From: Alligator mississippiensis
Taxonomy: Eukaryota > Chordata > Crocodylia > Alligatoridae
Assembly: GCF_030867095.1 (NCBI RefSeq)
Contig: NC_081832.1
Coordinates: forward strand, 35,163,756 to 35,227,755
Direction of reading: 5' to 3'
DNA: 64,000 nucleotides
The notes under the pieces were generated by a model. It worked only from the letters and a program-made list of their open reading frames with translations. It ran no database searches and was not told the DNA's origin. Shown here in pieces: positions 1 to 11,978 of this stretch (positions within the stretch are counted from its first letter, which is position 1; every line of letters begins with the position of its first letter). A program made the translations under genes and the position numbers.

Positions 1-288
1 AGAATGTGTTGCTCAACTCAACTGCCAGAATTCTCAGAAGAAAAAGATTACTCCTATGGCCACACCTCCTGAGGGCTCTGTCATGAGCCAAGCTCTGTGT
101 TGGAACATTTTGTCAGCAGGTTAGACACTATTTCTACCCCTCAACTGCCTGAATCCTATTGAGACAAAAAATTACTTATCTATCTATATCTTCTGAATGG
201 TAGTTCAGATCAGCAAATTTCAATGGGGAAATATTTGTCATAGGAAGGAGAACATACTTCCTGCCTGCACTGTCAGATCCCTCAAGAT
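1..288. repeat. Degenerate ~120-bp tandem repeat, left block
   Basis: At least two copies of a unit that recurs at 6292-6480 and 7040-7909. The anchor (tcctgaatggtagttcag-like) occurs near 65 and 191. Each unit also carries a 'ggggaaatatttgtca' part and a 'cagattcctcaagg-aaaaa' part. The right edge is the hAT-like element at 289. Confidence 0.75.
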
Positions 289-331
289 CAGAAGTGGATT
301 AATGCATAGGCCCAAGCCCAAGGGCCCCTGC

Positions 332-558
332 TGTTTCATGTGACCTTGTGTGGGTAATCAAGGAGCAGCTCTCTACTTAATATAAACAATGTCTTTATTA
401 TAGCAGTTACTTGCAGAGTTGTTACAGGGCCTGCTGTTCTGCCCCCAGACTCCCTAAACTCTCCTCTTCCTGTCTGTTCCCCCTCAAGTCCTGTTCCTCC
501 AGACTCCTCCTTTCTTCTGTTGCTGGTTTTGCCTCTGAGATCCATACATATTGTTACA
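332..558 (-). repeat. Gypsy 3' LTR
   Basis: This LTR is terminated by TG/CA and very similar to 4927-5158, with small indels. It is the 3' LTR in the minus orientation and is preceded by the polypurine tract. Confidence 0.93.
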
Positions 559-969
559 TCTTTCCTTTCAACAGTTCAAAACAGATGATTAACTTATTCC
601 CCTGGTTGGGCCAGAGGTTGCTAGCACATAGCCCACCATGGAGACAGAGCCTTTACTGCTGGTCTGCTGTGTGCTTTAGGGCTCATAGTCATCCAGGTAT
701 GGTGGTCATTGTACCAGCCTCCCACTTCTTGTTTGGTTGATTTTCCTGGGTGCTACGCCTGCTTCTGTTCTGTCCATGTCTTTGTTTTGCAGGCTGGACT
801 CTGCTTGTGTACCTCTTTCCTTTGTGGAGTCCATGGCATCTTTCTCTCCCTATCTGGGGCTCACTGATGACTGACCAGTTGTCAAAGTTGTCTTGGTCCT
901 GATCCTGGAATCTTTTGCTCACTTGTATTTCCACTCTGCCAGCACTCCGCAGCTGCTTCTGGTTACGTC

Positions 970-3950
970 TCAGACACTGTCCACTGTGACAACTTCGTAG
1001 GATCTATCTCCCACTGCACCCTCAACGGTGGCCTTTTGCCATTCTTTCACATGTGGACTTACTGGTTGTACCCAGACCTTTTCCCCTCTGCGCAGTGGTC
1101 TCAGGTCCCTGGCTTCTTTGTTATACTGTGATACTTGCTGAGACTGTTGCTTTTTTAGCTGCTTCCATGAACTGTTGCCCCTTCCCCGCTGGGGTTGTAG
1201 CAAACAGTCTCACGGGGAGTAATGTCTTAATTCTCCAGCCCATTAAACTTTGGGCTGGGCTACTACTGTCCATTCCTTGGGAGGGTGTGTTGCGATGGTC
1301 CAATAGAGCCAGGTAGGGATCCCCTGCAGTCTTTTTTGCCTTCACCAAGAGTCTCTTAGCTGTCTTTACCGCTGGTTCAGCCTTCCCATTGCTTTGTGGG
1401 TACCCAGGGGATGATGTCTTGTGCTGGAATTCCCATTTAGTGCAGAACTGTTTGAATTCCCTTGAGGTGTATTGTAGGCCATTGTCTGAGAACAGTGTCA
1501 AGTATCCCATGCTACGCAAAATGAGCCTTCAGCTTCCTGATCACTGTTCTTGCCTGAGTGTCTTCGAGGTAATCCACCTCCCAAAAATTGGAATAGGAGT
1601 CTACAGTGACCGTATAGTTTCTGTCATTGACATTGAACAAGTTAGTCCCTACCTTCTCCCAGGGCCAAGAGGGGATGTCATGAGGGTTCAATGTCTCTTT
1701 TTGCTGTTTGTCACTGTATTCCTTGCACACCTCACACTGCTCCATGTATGTTCTCAAGTGGGCATTCATGCCTGGCCAGTAGATGCACTCCCATGCTCTC
1801 CTCAGGCACGACTCTATTCCCATATGTGAAGCATGGAGTCGGTTCATGATGTCTCGCTGCAGAGCTGCTGGGATCACTACCCTGTCTCCCTTGAACAGAA
1901 TTCCATCCTGTGTACATTGTTCATCCCTCCATTGGTAGTATGCAGCAACTTCTGGTGGTACTTGTGCCTTGTGCTGTGGCCAACCCTCTAGGATGGTTCG
2001 TTTAACTGCTTGTAGCACACCATCCTGTTCCATACTCTGTTGTATTGCTTTGAGACTGCTTTTGAAGATGGGCAAGTCTTGTACCATATTAATGGACTCT
2101 ATCTCCTGTTCTACAGATCCGTCTGTGCTGCACTCTGGAAGGTATGCTCTACTTAGTGTGTCTGCCACTTGCAAGGACTTCCCTGGGTAGTATTTTATAT
2201 TCATATCATAGGCCTGGAGTCTCAGCAGCATGCATTGAAGTCTCTTAGGAGCACTCAGCAAGGGCTTTTTCATTATGATCTCTAATGGTTTGTGATCTGA
2301 TTGCACATCTACTCTCTGTCCAAAAGTGAACTGATGGAACCATTCCAGTCCAAACAATACCTCTAATAACTCCTATTCTATCTGTGCATATCTCCTTTCG
2401 GTTTCAGTCATTGCTCTACTAGCAAAAGCTACAAGCTGCTGTTTCTACATCAGTACGGCTCCCAGGCCTCCTTCTGACACATCACACTGTAGTACTAGTT
2501 GCTTAGCTGTGTTATAGTACTTCAGTATTGGGGGCCTCACTGATGAGTTTTTTAATTCTTTTGAATGCCTCCTCTTGAGTCTGTGCTCATTCCCAGGCTG
2601 CATCATTGTGTGTTAGCAACCTGAGTGGCTCACAAGCATTAGACAGGTATGCACAAAATTTGGACAGATAATTAACTCTCCCAATAAGGCGCTGGACTCC
2701 TTTGACATCTTGTGGCCTAGGCATCTCCATAATGGCTCTCACCTTCTCTGGATCTGGCCGTAGTCCTTCTGAAGTCAGCAGGTGTCCAATGTAGGGTACT
2801 TCCGTTCTTCTCAGCTGTATTTTGTTGGCATTCAGTTTAATGTTCCTCTCCCGGCATCTGTTAAGGAGTTGTTGCAGTTTGGCGTCCTGGTCACGAATAG
2901 CAGTTTGGTGTCATGGTCCTTATCATCCCCGTCTCCTATGACAAGAATATCATCAGCCACAATCTTGATACCTTCCAGCTCCTGGTTCAGTTTCTGCTGG
3001 AAAACTTTCAAAGCTGGACTGATTCCCATGGGCATCCTTAACCAGCGATACCTGCCAAAGGGCATACTAAAGGTTGTCAGGTGGCTAGATTTGTCTAGCT
3101 CCACATGCTAAAATCCATTCTTGACATCACAAACTGTACACACTTTTGCCCTAGACAGGTCAGGTAGTACAGCCTCAATTGCTGGCAGTGGGTAGTGGCT
3201 TTTTTTGAGCGCCCTGTTAAGTGGTTTTGGATCAATGCAGATTCTCAGCTTGCCTGATGGTATCCTTACTACTACTAGGCTGCTGATCCAGTCAGTGCTT
3301 TTTTCAACTGGTGTGATGATGCCTTTTTTCTGCAGGTTTGTCAGTTCTTTCTTCAGTGACTCCAGCAGGGCTAGCAGAACTCTGTGTTTTGGTAGTTGTA
3401 CTGGTTGCACCTGTGGATCTATTTCTAACTTCAGTTTGCCTTTAAAGAGTCCAGTGCCCTGGAATATGTCTCCATATCTTAACAGAATGTTAGGTAGTGA
3501 ACCTAATGACCATTCTTGCTCTTCTGTGACCTGGAGGATGTTGTGGTGTTGCACTGTAATTAAATCCATGGCCTGTGCTGTCCAGCTGTCCAGCAGTGGA
3601 TGGGTGCCTGCCCTGTCAATCACTATAAATTTCAGTTGGTACTGTTTCTTGTTGCGTGGATTTATTATAGTCAGCTGGCACTTTCACAGTGGTCTCACGG
3701 TTATTTTGTTATACTTTAACAGAACGTAGTGACATTTTTCCATTCTGATGCTGCTACTCAATAGATTCACAGGAAGGACATTGCAAGTGGCTACACAGTC
3801 CACCTGGAATCTTATAGGTCTTTGCTCTAGCATCATAGTTGCAAATATGGCTGAGTTGTTGCCCACGTTTTTCTGTAATGTGTGTATCCTGTGAATCTGG
3901 CAGACAAGGTTCCTTGGGTGAATTTGATATCTTTTATTAGACCAACCCAA
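970..3950 (-). pseudogene. Gypsy pol: protease, RT, RNase H, integrase (frameshifted)
   Basis: Protease lies at about 3684-3950, with a DCVAT active-site tract where DxGAT is expected, so the Gly is Val. RT lies in pieces at 3108-3623 and 2400-3104, with a VADDILV catalytic motif. RNase H is near 2150-2357 (SDHKPLE and ADTLSR). The integrase HHCC finger (HASH...CEVCKEY), catalytic VDSYS and SDNG blocks, and SNGKAE Glu block run from about 2000 to 1121. At least three frame changes break the reading frame. Confidence 0.88.
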
Positions 3951-3986
3951 ATGGTTGGAGAATAGTTATTAAGCAAGCTTTCGGGT

Positions 3987-4841
3987 TCAAAAACCCTTCC
4001 TGTGAGTCTGTGAATCTGTCAAATTTACACTGAAAGCTTCCTCCTCATCTGTAGTCTCCTGATCTCTCATCACTGCATGGACTGTTTTTTTCCTATTTCG
4101 GTGGCTACGACACAGACCCCTGAAATGATTCTTTTTTCCGTATTTTTTGCACTCTTTTCCATAGGCTGGGCATTTGTCCTTCCGCCTTTCATGTAGCTTC
4201 CCACAGTATATACACTCAATCATACTGTAGGTGTTTGCAGTTGGCCTGTCAGGTTCCTCCTTTCCAGAGTCCTTTAGGTTGAGCCTGTGAACCTGCTCTG
4301 TACATGTGGCTGTTGATATCATTTTAATCCTCTGTTTAGACAATTCTGCTGCCCTTGCAATTTGGTGACACTTTTCCATGGTTAGATCTACCTCTTTTAG
4401 CAGTCTCTCCCTCAGGGCAGAGTCCCATGTGCCACACACAATCCTATCCCTGATTAGAGAGTCTTTTATGTTTCCAAAGTTGCATGAGGATGCCAGAGTT
4501 TTCAGTGCTGTAATACAGGTCTCTATTCCTTCTTCTTCCTCTTGGTTTTGAGTGAAAAACTGATATCTCTCTACAGTCTCATTTTTCCTGGGGTCACAGC
4601 ATGCATCAAATGCTTCTATTAACTGTTTTAGTGTGTCAGGGTTACTTTCCATCAGTGTCACACTTACTTCACAGCCTTTTTCCACCACTAGATAATAAAA
4701 CAGCATTACCTTCATTTTCTCTTCTTTATCAGCCATGGTTAACTCTGTATACAGACTGAATTCTTGCTTCCATTGTTTCCATGCCTGTGCCAGGCTCTTT
4801 GTATTGAAATGCAGCTGTCCAGAGGGCTTTAGTCCCTCCAT
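3987..4841 (-). pseudogene. Gypsy gag (capsid/nucleocapsid), damaged zinc knuckle
   Basis: An open frame of 284 residues starting MEGLKPSGQ. The N-terminal ~190 residues look like a Gypsy capsid domain (EFSLYTEL..., RDRIVCGTWD). The C-terminal part has the Cys-rich nucleocapsid with CIYCGKLHERRKDKCPAYG and a second cluster CKKYGKKNHFRGLC. In that second cluster the expected second Cys is Tyr, so this zinc knuckle is probably lost. It ends just before the protease region. Confidence 0.85.
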
Positions 4842-4926
4842 GCTTCTTGCAATCTGTTTGAATCACTGCTGGGACTCAGGTCTCTCTCTTGTCTTAGGCT
4901 TCCTCACAGGCTTTCTGCTGCCACCG

Positions 4927-5158
4927 TGTTTCATGTGACCCTCTGTGGGTAATCAAGGAGCAGCTCCCTACTTAATATAAACAATGTCTTTATTATAGCA
5001 GTTACTTACAGAGCTGTTACAGGGCCTGCTGTTCTGCCCCTAGACTCCCTAACTCTCCTCCTCTTCCTGTCTCTTCCCCTTCATGTCCTGTTCCTTCTTC
5101 AGACTCCTCCTTTCTGCTGCCGCTCATTTTGCCTCTGAGACCCATACATATTGTTACA
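4927..5158 (-). repeat. Gypsy 5' LTR
   Basis: Partner of the LTR at 332-558. Just inside it (minus strand, below 4927) lies cggtggcagcagaaagcc. A primer-binding site may start at one of the TGG triplets there, but I cannot assign the tRNA. Confidence 0.93.
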
Positions 5159-6291
5159 CCTGCCAAGCAAGGTGCTTGTCCCAGGACCCAGTGCTGGGTG
5201 GGGATGGTGGATTGGGACCAGCCTCTGCTGGATGGGCAACCCCTGTGTTGCTCCATGCGTCCTGCCAGAGGGTCTCTGCTTCCCCATGGCCTAGAAGCTC
5301 CTGCATGCTTTGGCCCACTAGCACTTTCCCAAACAATGCCCTCCTTCTGGATCCCTGCCGGGATGCTTGTTTGGGGTTGGGCTCCCACAGACCCAGCACA
5401 GGTCTCAGCTGAACCCTCTCTGTGGCTCTGCTCCCAGCCTGGCCTGCTTTCCCTGGAGAGTCCTTCCCCTAGGTCACAGCTGCCAAAGCAGCTTCAAGGG
5501 TGAAGGAAGCTGCTGGCAGGTCCTGCCTGGGACCTCCTCTGGGGCCCAAACCAGAGCTGCCCACTCAGCCATGGGGCCAAGAGAGGCTGGAGACAGTCTC
5601 CAGAATCTCAGTCCAGGGCCATCTCCCTGGGGGATTTGCAAGCAATTCATGATCATTTAAAAGGTAAGACACATTCTTATGAGATTTTATGTTTGTATTT
5701 TATCACATTTTGGTTACATAATTATGTGATGATGGCATTAAAACATGGGTGTAATGGATATATAAAAGAGAGATTTGCAGTATATGAAGTTTAGCACATG
5801 TTTAATGTTTCAGGAATGATTTAAAAAAAATTGAGATTTAATTGTTTAGGCCTAGTGCTTTATTTTAATTGCAAGAATCACTAATGGTATTCTTAGACTC
5901 ATACTTGAGGCTATCGGTATGGCCTGTATTTTTCTTGTAGTAGCTGACTGTCGTGTAAGTACAGTGTAAAATATGTATTAAAAAAAATAGGCAAACAAGA
6001 GTCTACATGACCACTAAACTAAAGCATCATTCCTTTTGTGTTATTATACATTTATGGTGATCCCATGTATCTGAGTCATTTTCCAAAGGCAGTTGTTTTA
6101 TTCAGTTCTGTGTGAGGCAAAATTGAGTAGTTAATTTCAACATTTCATGCTGTGCTTTATTAATGTACCATGTAAACATTTAATGGGTCTATTTATTAAT
6201 AATTTTGATACATTCATATTTATAATGGGGTGTGGGGGGCCTCCTATTTTCTCTTTGCCAAGGGCCCCCATAACTCTTAATCCACCACTGC
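5159..6291. other. Interior of the hAT-like element, no gene
   Basis: A GC-rich half (5160-5640) is followed by an AT-rich half (5660-6290). Overlapping open frames on both strands in the GC-rich part have no recognisable domain. The right terminus is the inverted repeat at about 6260-6291. Confidence 0.5.
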
Positions 6292-7909
6292 CTGAATCAG
6301 TAAATCTGAATCAGCTAGTTCAGGTCAGTAAATCTCTGTGGGGAAAATGTTTTTCAGGGATTGGATAATATATTTTTTGCCTGAATTACAAGCTTCCTCA
6401 AAAGAAAAAGTTTACTTATCAAACTTTATCTCCTCAATGGTAGTTTAAATCATCAACTCTGTGGCTATAAAGAGATTTTTCATTTGACCTGGGACTGATT
6501 GCCTTGATTGACTTGAATTAAAACAGCTGTTACATGGGTGGGTCTTCCAAACTGCACCGCTAGTCTTCTGTCAGCAGGTGGCCTGGGAGAGCCCACATCT
6601 TGAGAAACTTGTCCCTGGAAGGAGCCACACTTAAGTTAATTACAGATGCTTTAACTTATAGATGCACACAACATGATCCTGGGAGAAAACCAATTCCACA
6701 GTAAGGAAGGCATCCCAGGGAAATGGGCCGTTACACAGGGGAACTTCAGGTGCCCCAGTAAAGAATGGATTTTTCCAGAGAATTTTAGACTTTTCAAAAA
6801 GTGAACATGGGGCTAGGGGTCGGGGCTGACTGGGAGATGTTTAGAAGCTTTCTGTGAGCCTTTGTATCATCCCAGGTCTTGGGGATGAGTCTAGAACCCC
6901 AGCAGCCAGAGGCTGACACACACAGCAGGAAGGCTAGAGTCCAAAAACTCTGAAATGGCTCTCTAGAAGAAAGGGCTGTGGTCAAAGAAGATGAGAAATT
7001 ATATCAGGTTACCTTACTGTGATAGTGCCTAATCTCAGAACAAGTGACAGTCCAGGTGAGCCCCTTCCATGGAGAAATATTTGCCAGCTTCCTTGAGAGA
7101 AAAACTTTACTCATCTGACCATATCTCCTGGGTACGGCCATACCTCTACTGAAGGGGCTGAACTACTGTTCAGACTGTCAATTCTTTGTGGGGGGACTGT
7201 TTTTCAGGGGGCTGGAGAATGTACTCCCCACCTGAATGGCAGATTGCTTGAGGAAAAAAAAAATCCTCATGTGGCCTTACGTCCTGAGTGGTAGCACCCA
7301 CTGGCAAATCTCTTGTGAGAGAGACGTTTGTCATGAGCTGGAAAATGCATTCTACAGCTAAAGTGCAAGATTCCTTAAGGAAAAAAAGTTTCTTGCATCA
7401 GGGAATATCTCCTGAATGGTAATTCAGATCAACTAATATCTGTGATGAAATGCTTGCCAGAGGCTGGAGAATGTATTCTATGACTGAAATGCCAGATTCC
7501 TTGAGGAAAAAAATGTTTACTTATCTGGTCATGTCTTCTGAATAGTAGTTCACTGTGACAGATAGAGTTGTCAGGGACTTTAGAATGTGTACCCCATGTG
7601 AAAAATAAATAAATAAATAATATTATTCATCTGCTCATATCTGCTGAATGATAATTCATATCAGTAACTCTGTGAAAGAAATATTTTTCAGTATTCCCTG
7701 CATAAGATGCAAGATTGCTCAAAAAAAAAAGTTGTCATCTGGCCATAACTCCTGAATAGTATGTCTGATTAGCAAATCTTTGTGGGGAAAATGTATGCCC
7801 TGAACATAATACATGATTCCTCAAATCAAATCTGCCTGGTCTTATCTTCTGACTGGCTGTTTAAGTTAAAAAATCTCTGTGTGAGAAATGCTTCTCTGAA
7901 GCTGTAGAC
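6292..7909. repeat. Degenerate ~100-127-bp tandem repeat, right block
   Basis: Anchors recur near 6310, 6431, 7127, 7283, 7410, 7535, 7642, 7750 and 7847, giving spacings mostly of 97-127 bp. The units alternate a 'ggagaatgtattc..cctgaatg' part with a poly-A tract after 'gattcctc'. Bases 6480-7040 fit the unit poorly, and I see no gene there. A short AATA microsatellite lies at about 7600-7620. Confidence 0.75.
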
Positions 7910-8253
7910 CAATTGTTCTCAATGTTTTTAGACTTGATGCACCTTTCCATAGACCCAAGGTACCTCTTGATAAATGCAAAGCACCCCTTGGAAAGTGCCA
8001 GCTCCTATTTTTCACTCTTTACTTAACTACAGAAAACTAATAGAGCATTTCTTCTGTTGAAATGAACACAGAAAGACCACAAAAGATCAGAATGGTTTCA
8101 ACACTATGGATTCCTATTTGAAATCATTAGGTTTATCTTGTGAATCATGTTTGCACAGTTAACAGTGCTAACACTGTGTGGCACCTCTGCATCACCCTTG
8201 AAAGGATCTCAAAGAACCTCAGGATTCCACAATACCCTGGTTGAGAATCACTG
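7910..8253. mobile_element. hAT-type MITE (MER5-like ends), copy 1
   Basis: The right end GGTTGAGAATCACTG (8239-8253) is the inverse of the left end, which is degenerate (CAATTGTTCTCAATG). The interior matches the copy at 62719-63034 (ccttggaaagtgccag..., gaattcctatttgaaatc). Flanks ctgtaga and ctatag suggest a decayed duplication. The ends resemble the CAGTGGTTCTCAACC inverted repeats known from hAT-Charlie MITEs. Confidence 0.75.
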
Positions 8254-8559
8254 TTCTATAGCCCCTGCACAGTATTTCCCTAAAAATGATTTGCCCATCT
8301 GAACAACTGTTCAGAACATATGACAATATGACAACTTTTTTTTTTCCCTGGGACTGACATAGATAGAGCACCATTAAGCTCCCTTTCCCCAGGAATCTTT
8401 TTCACAGCAGGCACAGTCCTGCAGTGCCCAGACAAGTTCAGCCTCATGGAGCAGGGGTATAGAATGGCAGCCCCTCTCTCTGGGAGGCCCCTGAACCTGG
8501 GTAGGGGTGGAGTGAATGGTGCATCCGGAGCAGCCTCTAGGATGACAGCCTTCCCCTTG

Positions 8560-11221
8560 GCTTTGACCAGCCTTTCCCTTGGCTCAGAGATGGTGGGATG
8601 TGGGGAAGTTGCATGTCTGGCTCTTTTGCTGCAGATACACTCGGAGGCACACCCAGCAGAGGGAGGTGGCCAGGGAACAGCTAGAGAAGGAGGTGCTGGA
8701 ATTGGAGAGGTGCCTAGCTGCTGACCCAAACAACCCATCACTCTGAGGAGGGTGTTGGGAGGACCTTTGCACTCTGGATGAGTGCCATGCCTAGAGTGCA
8801 TTCATTCACTTGCATGTCCAGCTCCTTCTGGAGATGGACTGCTGCTCCCACTTCTTATATGCACTGGAGAAGAGGCAGAGGTACCAAGAAGTACATGGCA
8901 TGCCTCTTGGTGGGTGACGCCCTTCCCCTCATCGATCCAGGTGAGATGCAAGAATGGGCAAGAGCATTCTATGGAGAACTCTTCTTCCTGGGTCTAACTG
9001 ATGCCAATGCCTGCCGGGTCCTGTGGGAGAGACTACCACAGGTCAGTGTTGGTGACCAGAACTGGCAGGAGGCTCCTCTCACCCTGGGTAAGCTTTCAGA
9101 CACCCTCCGCCTGATGCCCAGAAAGGGGACCCCTGCGACCTGAGGAACTGGTGTCCCATCTCCCTTCTCTGCATGGACTACAAGGTCACAGTGAAGGCCA
9201 TCTCACTGCACCTGAGGTTCATGTTGGAAGACAAGATCCAGCCTGACAAGTTGTTCGTGGTGCTGGGGAGATCCATTGTCAATAACCTATACCTGGTCCA
9301 GAACCTCCTGGAGCTCGCACACTGGGAGGGCCTGTAATTAGCTCTTCTGTCCCTCAACCAGGAGAAGGTATTTGACAGGTACATGTAACGTGGACAGCTC
9401 CATGCTCTGGGCCAGCGCAGCAGACTATGCCTGCTTAACAGTTCAGTTTTGTCCTGAGTGTTCGTTCCATTTCATTTATCAGGGGCCCTATGCTTCCCTT
9501 ATTTGTTCTCTGACTTCCTACATATCTAAAGAAGGACTTCTTCTTGTCCTTGATTCTGGTCTCCGAAACAGGCAATGTGGGCCGGGACCATCCTCTGGTG
9601 CACCAACTGTGGGTTTTTCTGCAGGGGCTCAGTGAGGAGTTCAGCTTCAGTCCCCATTTTGTGTGGTTTCCTTAGGTGCTCTGCTCCCCCCCCCCCCCCC
9701 CCCCCGAGTGCATGGTCAAGCTCAGTTGGACCCTGATGGAGCCCATCCCGTTCAGGCAGGGAGCGCGTCAAGGCAGTCTGCTGTTGGGCCAGCTCTATAC
9801 CATGGCTCTTGAGTCCTTTCTTTGCCTCCTGTGAAAGCGGATGGTGGGACTGGTGCTGCAGGAACCAGCAATGAGACTGGTCCTGCCAGCATATGCCAAT
9901 GATGTGCTCCTCGCCATCCAGGACCCAGGTGACTAGGCACAGATGGAGGCCTGCCAGACCATGTACTCAGCAGCTTCCTCTGCCCAGATCAACTGGGTCA
10001 AGAGGTCTGGCCTGACGGTGGGTGACAGGTGTCAGGTGGGCTCACTCCCACCCATGCTCCAGGGCATCCACTGGGGCACAGGCTTGCTGCTCTCCCTGGG
10101 GGTCCACCTGTCCCCCAGGGACCCCTTCCTGCCAGAGGACTGACAACCGCTATAATCAGGGTGTTGGAGTGGCTAAAGGCATGGGCAGACCTACTGCGGT
10201 ACCTCTATCTTCAGGGGAGGATGCTGGTGATTAACCGGCTGGTCCTGTCCATGCTCTGGCACTGCTTCAACGCCCTATTTGTGGCCCCAGAGGACCTGGC
10301 CAGACTCCAGAGACAGGGGCTGGGGTTCTTCTGGCCAGGACAGCACTGGGTCTCTGCAGGTGTCCTGAGCTTCCCCTTTTGGGAGGGCAGGCAGGGCCTG
10401 ATCTGCCTCCATCACCAGGTCTACACTTGCCACCTTCAGGCCCTGCAGAGGCTCCTCTACATTGCTGGTAGCCATGCTCCATGGAGCCACTTGGGACACA
10501 CCTTCCTCTGCTGCCTCTGAGGGTTCCAATATGACTGGCAACTCTTCTACCTGTGAGGGCTTCTCAAACAGCGCCTGGAAGAGCTGCTGGGTTTCTACCA
10601 GGACCTCCTCAGGACCTGGAGGTTGGTCTCCACCTCCAGGTCCCCAGGGGCAGTTGCCCAGGGCGCTGACCTCCTTACTGAGCCCCTGTGGAAAAACCCA
10701 CAGCTGGTGCACCAGAGGATGGTCCTGGCCCACATTTCCTGTTTCCGGGACCTCCTGGACTATGTCAAGCAGGCATAGTTTGCCTTACTGGCCCAGCGCA
10801 TGGAGCTGCCCATGTTACATGCACCTTGCTGCCTATTCCAGGAGGTCAAGGCTGCCCTGACGCCCCTCCACCCCCTGCAGCTGCCCTCGCCTACATCAAT
10901 CAGGTCCTGCACAGGGGCATTCCCCACCCCTCATATCGCTCAGCAGGCCCCACAGTGCTCCCCACCTCACTACCTGAGCAGGCTGAAGGACACCAAGCTG
11001 GTACGTTTTCGTACTACCCACCACCACCAGCTCTAAACATGCATGCTCTGCACCATGCACCATTCCATCCTTGTGTCCTGCCCAGACAACAAGTGGCAGG
11101 ACACCGGAGGTGAGGGTACCCAGTGGATGAGTCTGTATTCTACTCTGATCCTGCAAGCCACTGGGGATCGCAGCTGGTGGCTCTTCCATGGAGCCATTGC
11201 CCCAGGCATTTATTTGGCATT
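8560..11221 (+). pseudogene. Tx1-clade (L1 superfamily) LINE ORF2 relic
   Basis: The fragments read in order on the plus strand. They cover a helical linker with ELERCLAADP (about 8690), the region before RT (DPGEMQEWARAFYGELF, 8930-9000), RT blocks with NWCPISLLCMDYK (about 9145) and LNQEKVFDR, the catalytic YANDV tract where YADD is expected (about 9890), the thumb (LVLSMLWHCFN, 10240), and the typical C-terminal block (WWLFHGAIAPGIYLA, about 11180). The order and wording are those of Tx1-like elements of fish and reptiles. Many stops and frameshifts are present. A foreign composite lies inside at 9437-9706. Confidence 0.8.
9437..9706 (-). mobile_element. Composite insert: CR1 fragment plus inverted Tx1 fragment
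   Basis: Bases 9437-9560 are nearly identical to the minus-strand CR1 at 21827-21950, with a short extra cttcttgtcc-like duplication. Bases 9565-9640 are the reverse complement of the Tx1 segment near 10670-10735 (PLxxNPQLVHQRMV). A ~20-base poly-C run at about 9687-9707 marks the right edge. After it the host Tx1 frame resumes. Confidence 0.7.
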
Positions 11222-11453
11222 ATGAGGAGAGGCTAAGGGAACTAGTCTGGAGAAGAGAAGACTGAGGGGGGATTTGATATCAGTCTTTAACTATCTGAAG
11301 GGTAGTTCCAAAGAGGATGGAGCTAGACTGTTCTCAGTGACAAAAGATGACAAAACAAGAAGCAATGGTCTGAAGTTGCAGCAAGGGAAGTTTAGGTTGG
11401 ATATTAGGAAAAAATGTTCTCATTAGGAAGGTGGCGAAGCACGGTAATGGGTT
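11222..11453 (+). mobile_element. CR1 LINE 3' part, left portion (split by ERV)
   Basis: The sequence reads as the C-terminal RT region of CR1 ([18 protein letters not shown]). It stops at aatgggtt, and the same CR1 continues at 20414 with ggttacctag. The break is therefore the ERV insertion. Confidence 0.85.
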
Positions 11454-11978
11454 TGAAGGGGAATGGGTTTGGAGTTGAATTGCCCTTATGTATAAGCGAG
11501 CAAATCACGTACGTTGCTTAAGCTATGAGGAAGTTAAAGGATATGACCCAAAACTGCTAGGCTAGCACAAACTGGAACAATCCTGTCCTAGTCCAGTAAA
11601 AGCAGAAACTTAGTGTAGAAGTAGCCACGTACTGGCTTGCTGAGTCAGCCCAGAACGGGAAGTGACCCTGTGGTTACAAGCTAGAAGAAACCAGTTAAAC
11701 TAACAATGCTATACTAAAAATAAGTAGAAACATGCGTATTGCTATCAAAGTCATGGCAAATGCTGATTGGTGTATGCTGTTGCTGTGCTTATGATGTCAT
11801 ATTTTCTAAATAAACTCGCCTCGCCTATTGTATGGGGTCAGACCTCTTCACAATTCTCCAATTGTGTGTGAGTCTGTCCAGAATGCATTCTCTAATAAAC
11901 CAAGTTCTTTTTTTAACTTTCATTAGTCTGTTCGTCTGAGCCTCTGCCCAACGAACCGGTGACAAGTTTTCCCCAACA
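11454..11978 (+). repeat. ERV-A 5' LTR
   Basis: A 525-bp LTR, TGAAGGGG...CCCCAACA. It carries AATAAA at 'ctaaataaactcg' and 'ctaataaaccaag'. The first bases after it, gttttctgatgtcataag, do not begin with TGG. Confidence 0.93.

Larger units (their letters stand above)
332..5158 (-). mobile_element. Ty3/Gypsy LTR retrotransposon, full length, decayed ORFs
   Basis: The element has two LTRs of 227 and 232 bp (332-558, 4927-5158), each TG...CA, and a perfect 5-bp target duplication CCTGC at 327-331 and 5159-5163. On the minus strand the order is gag, protease, RT, RNase H, integrase, which defines Ty3/Gypsy. A polypurine tract (aaaggaaaga, minus strand) abuts the 3' LTR at 559-568. No env frame is seen. 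Several frameshifts and stops break pol, so it is not autonomous. Confidence 0.93.
289..6291. mobile_element. hAT-like nonautonomous DNA transposon split by a Gypsy element
   Basis: The ends look like terminal inverted repeats. The left end starts CAGAAGTGGATTAATG and the right end, read on the minus strand from 6291, starts CAGTGGTGGATTAAGAG. Both continue into GGCCC-rich sequence. Apart from the Gypsy insertion (332-5158), about 1.17 kb belongs to this element. Both flanks are the ~120-bp tandem repeat. No clear 8-bp TSD remains (ctcaagat versus cctgaatc), so the superfamily call is tentative. Confidence 0.55.
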
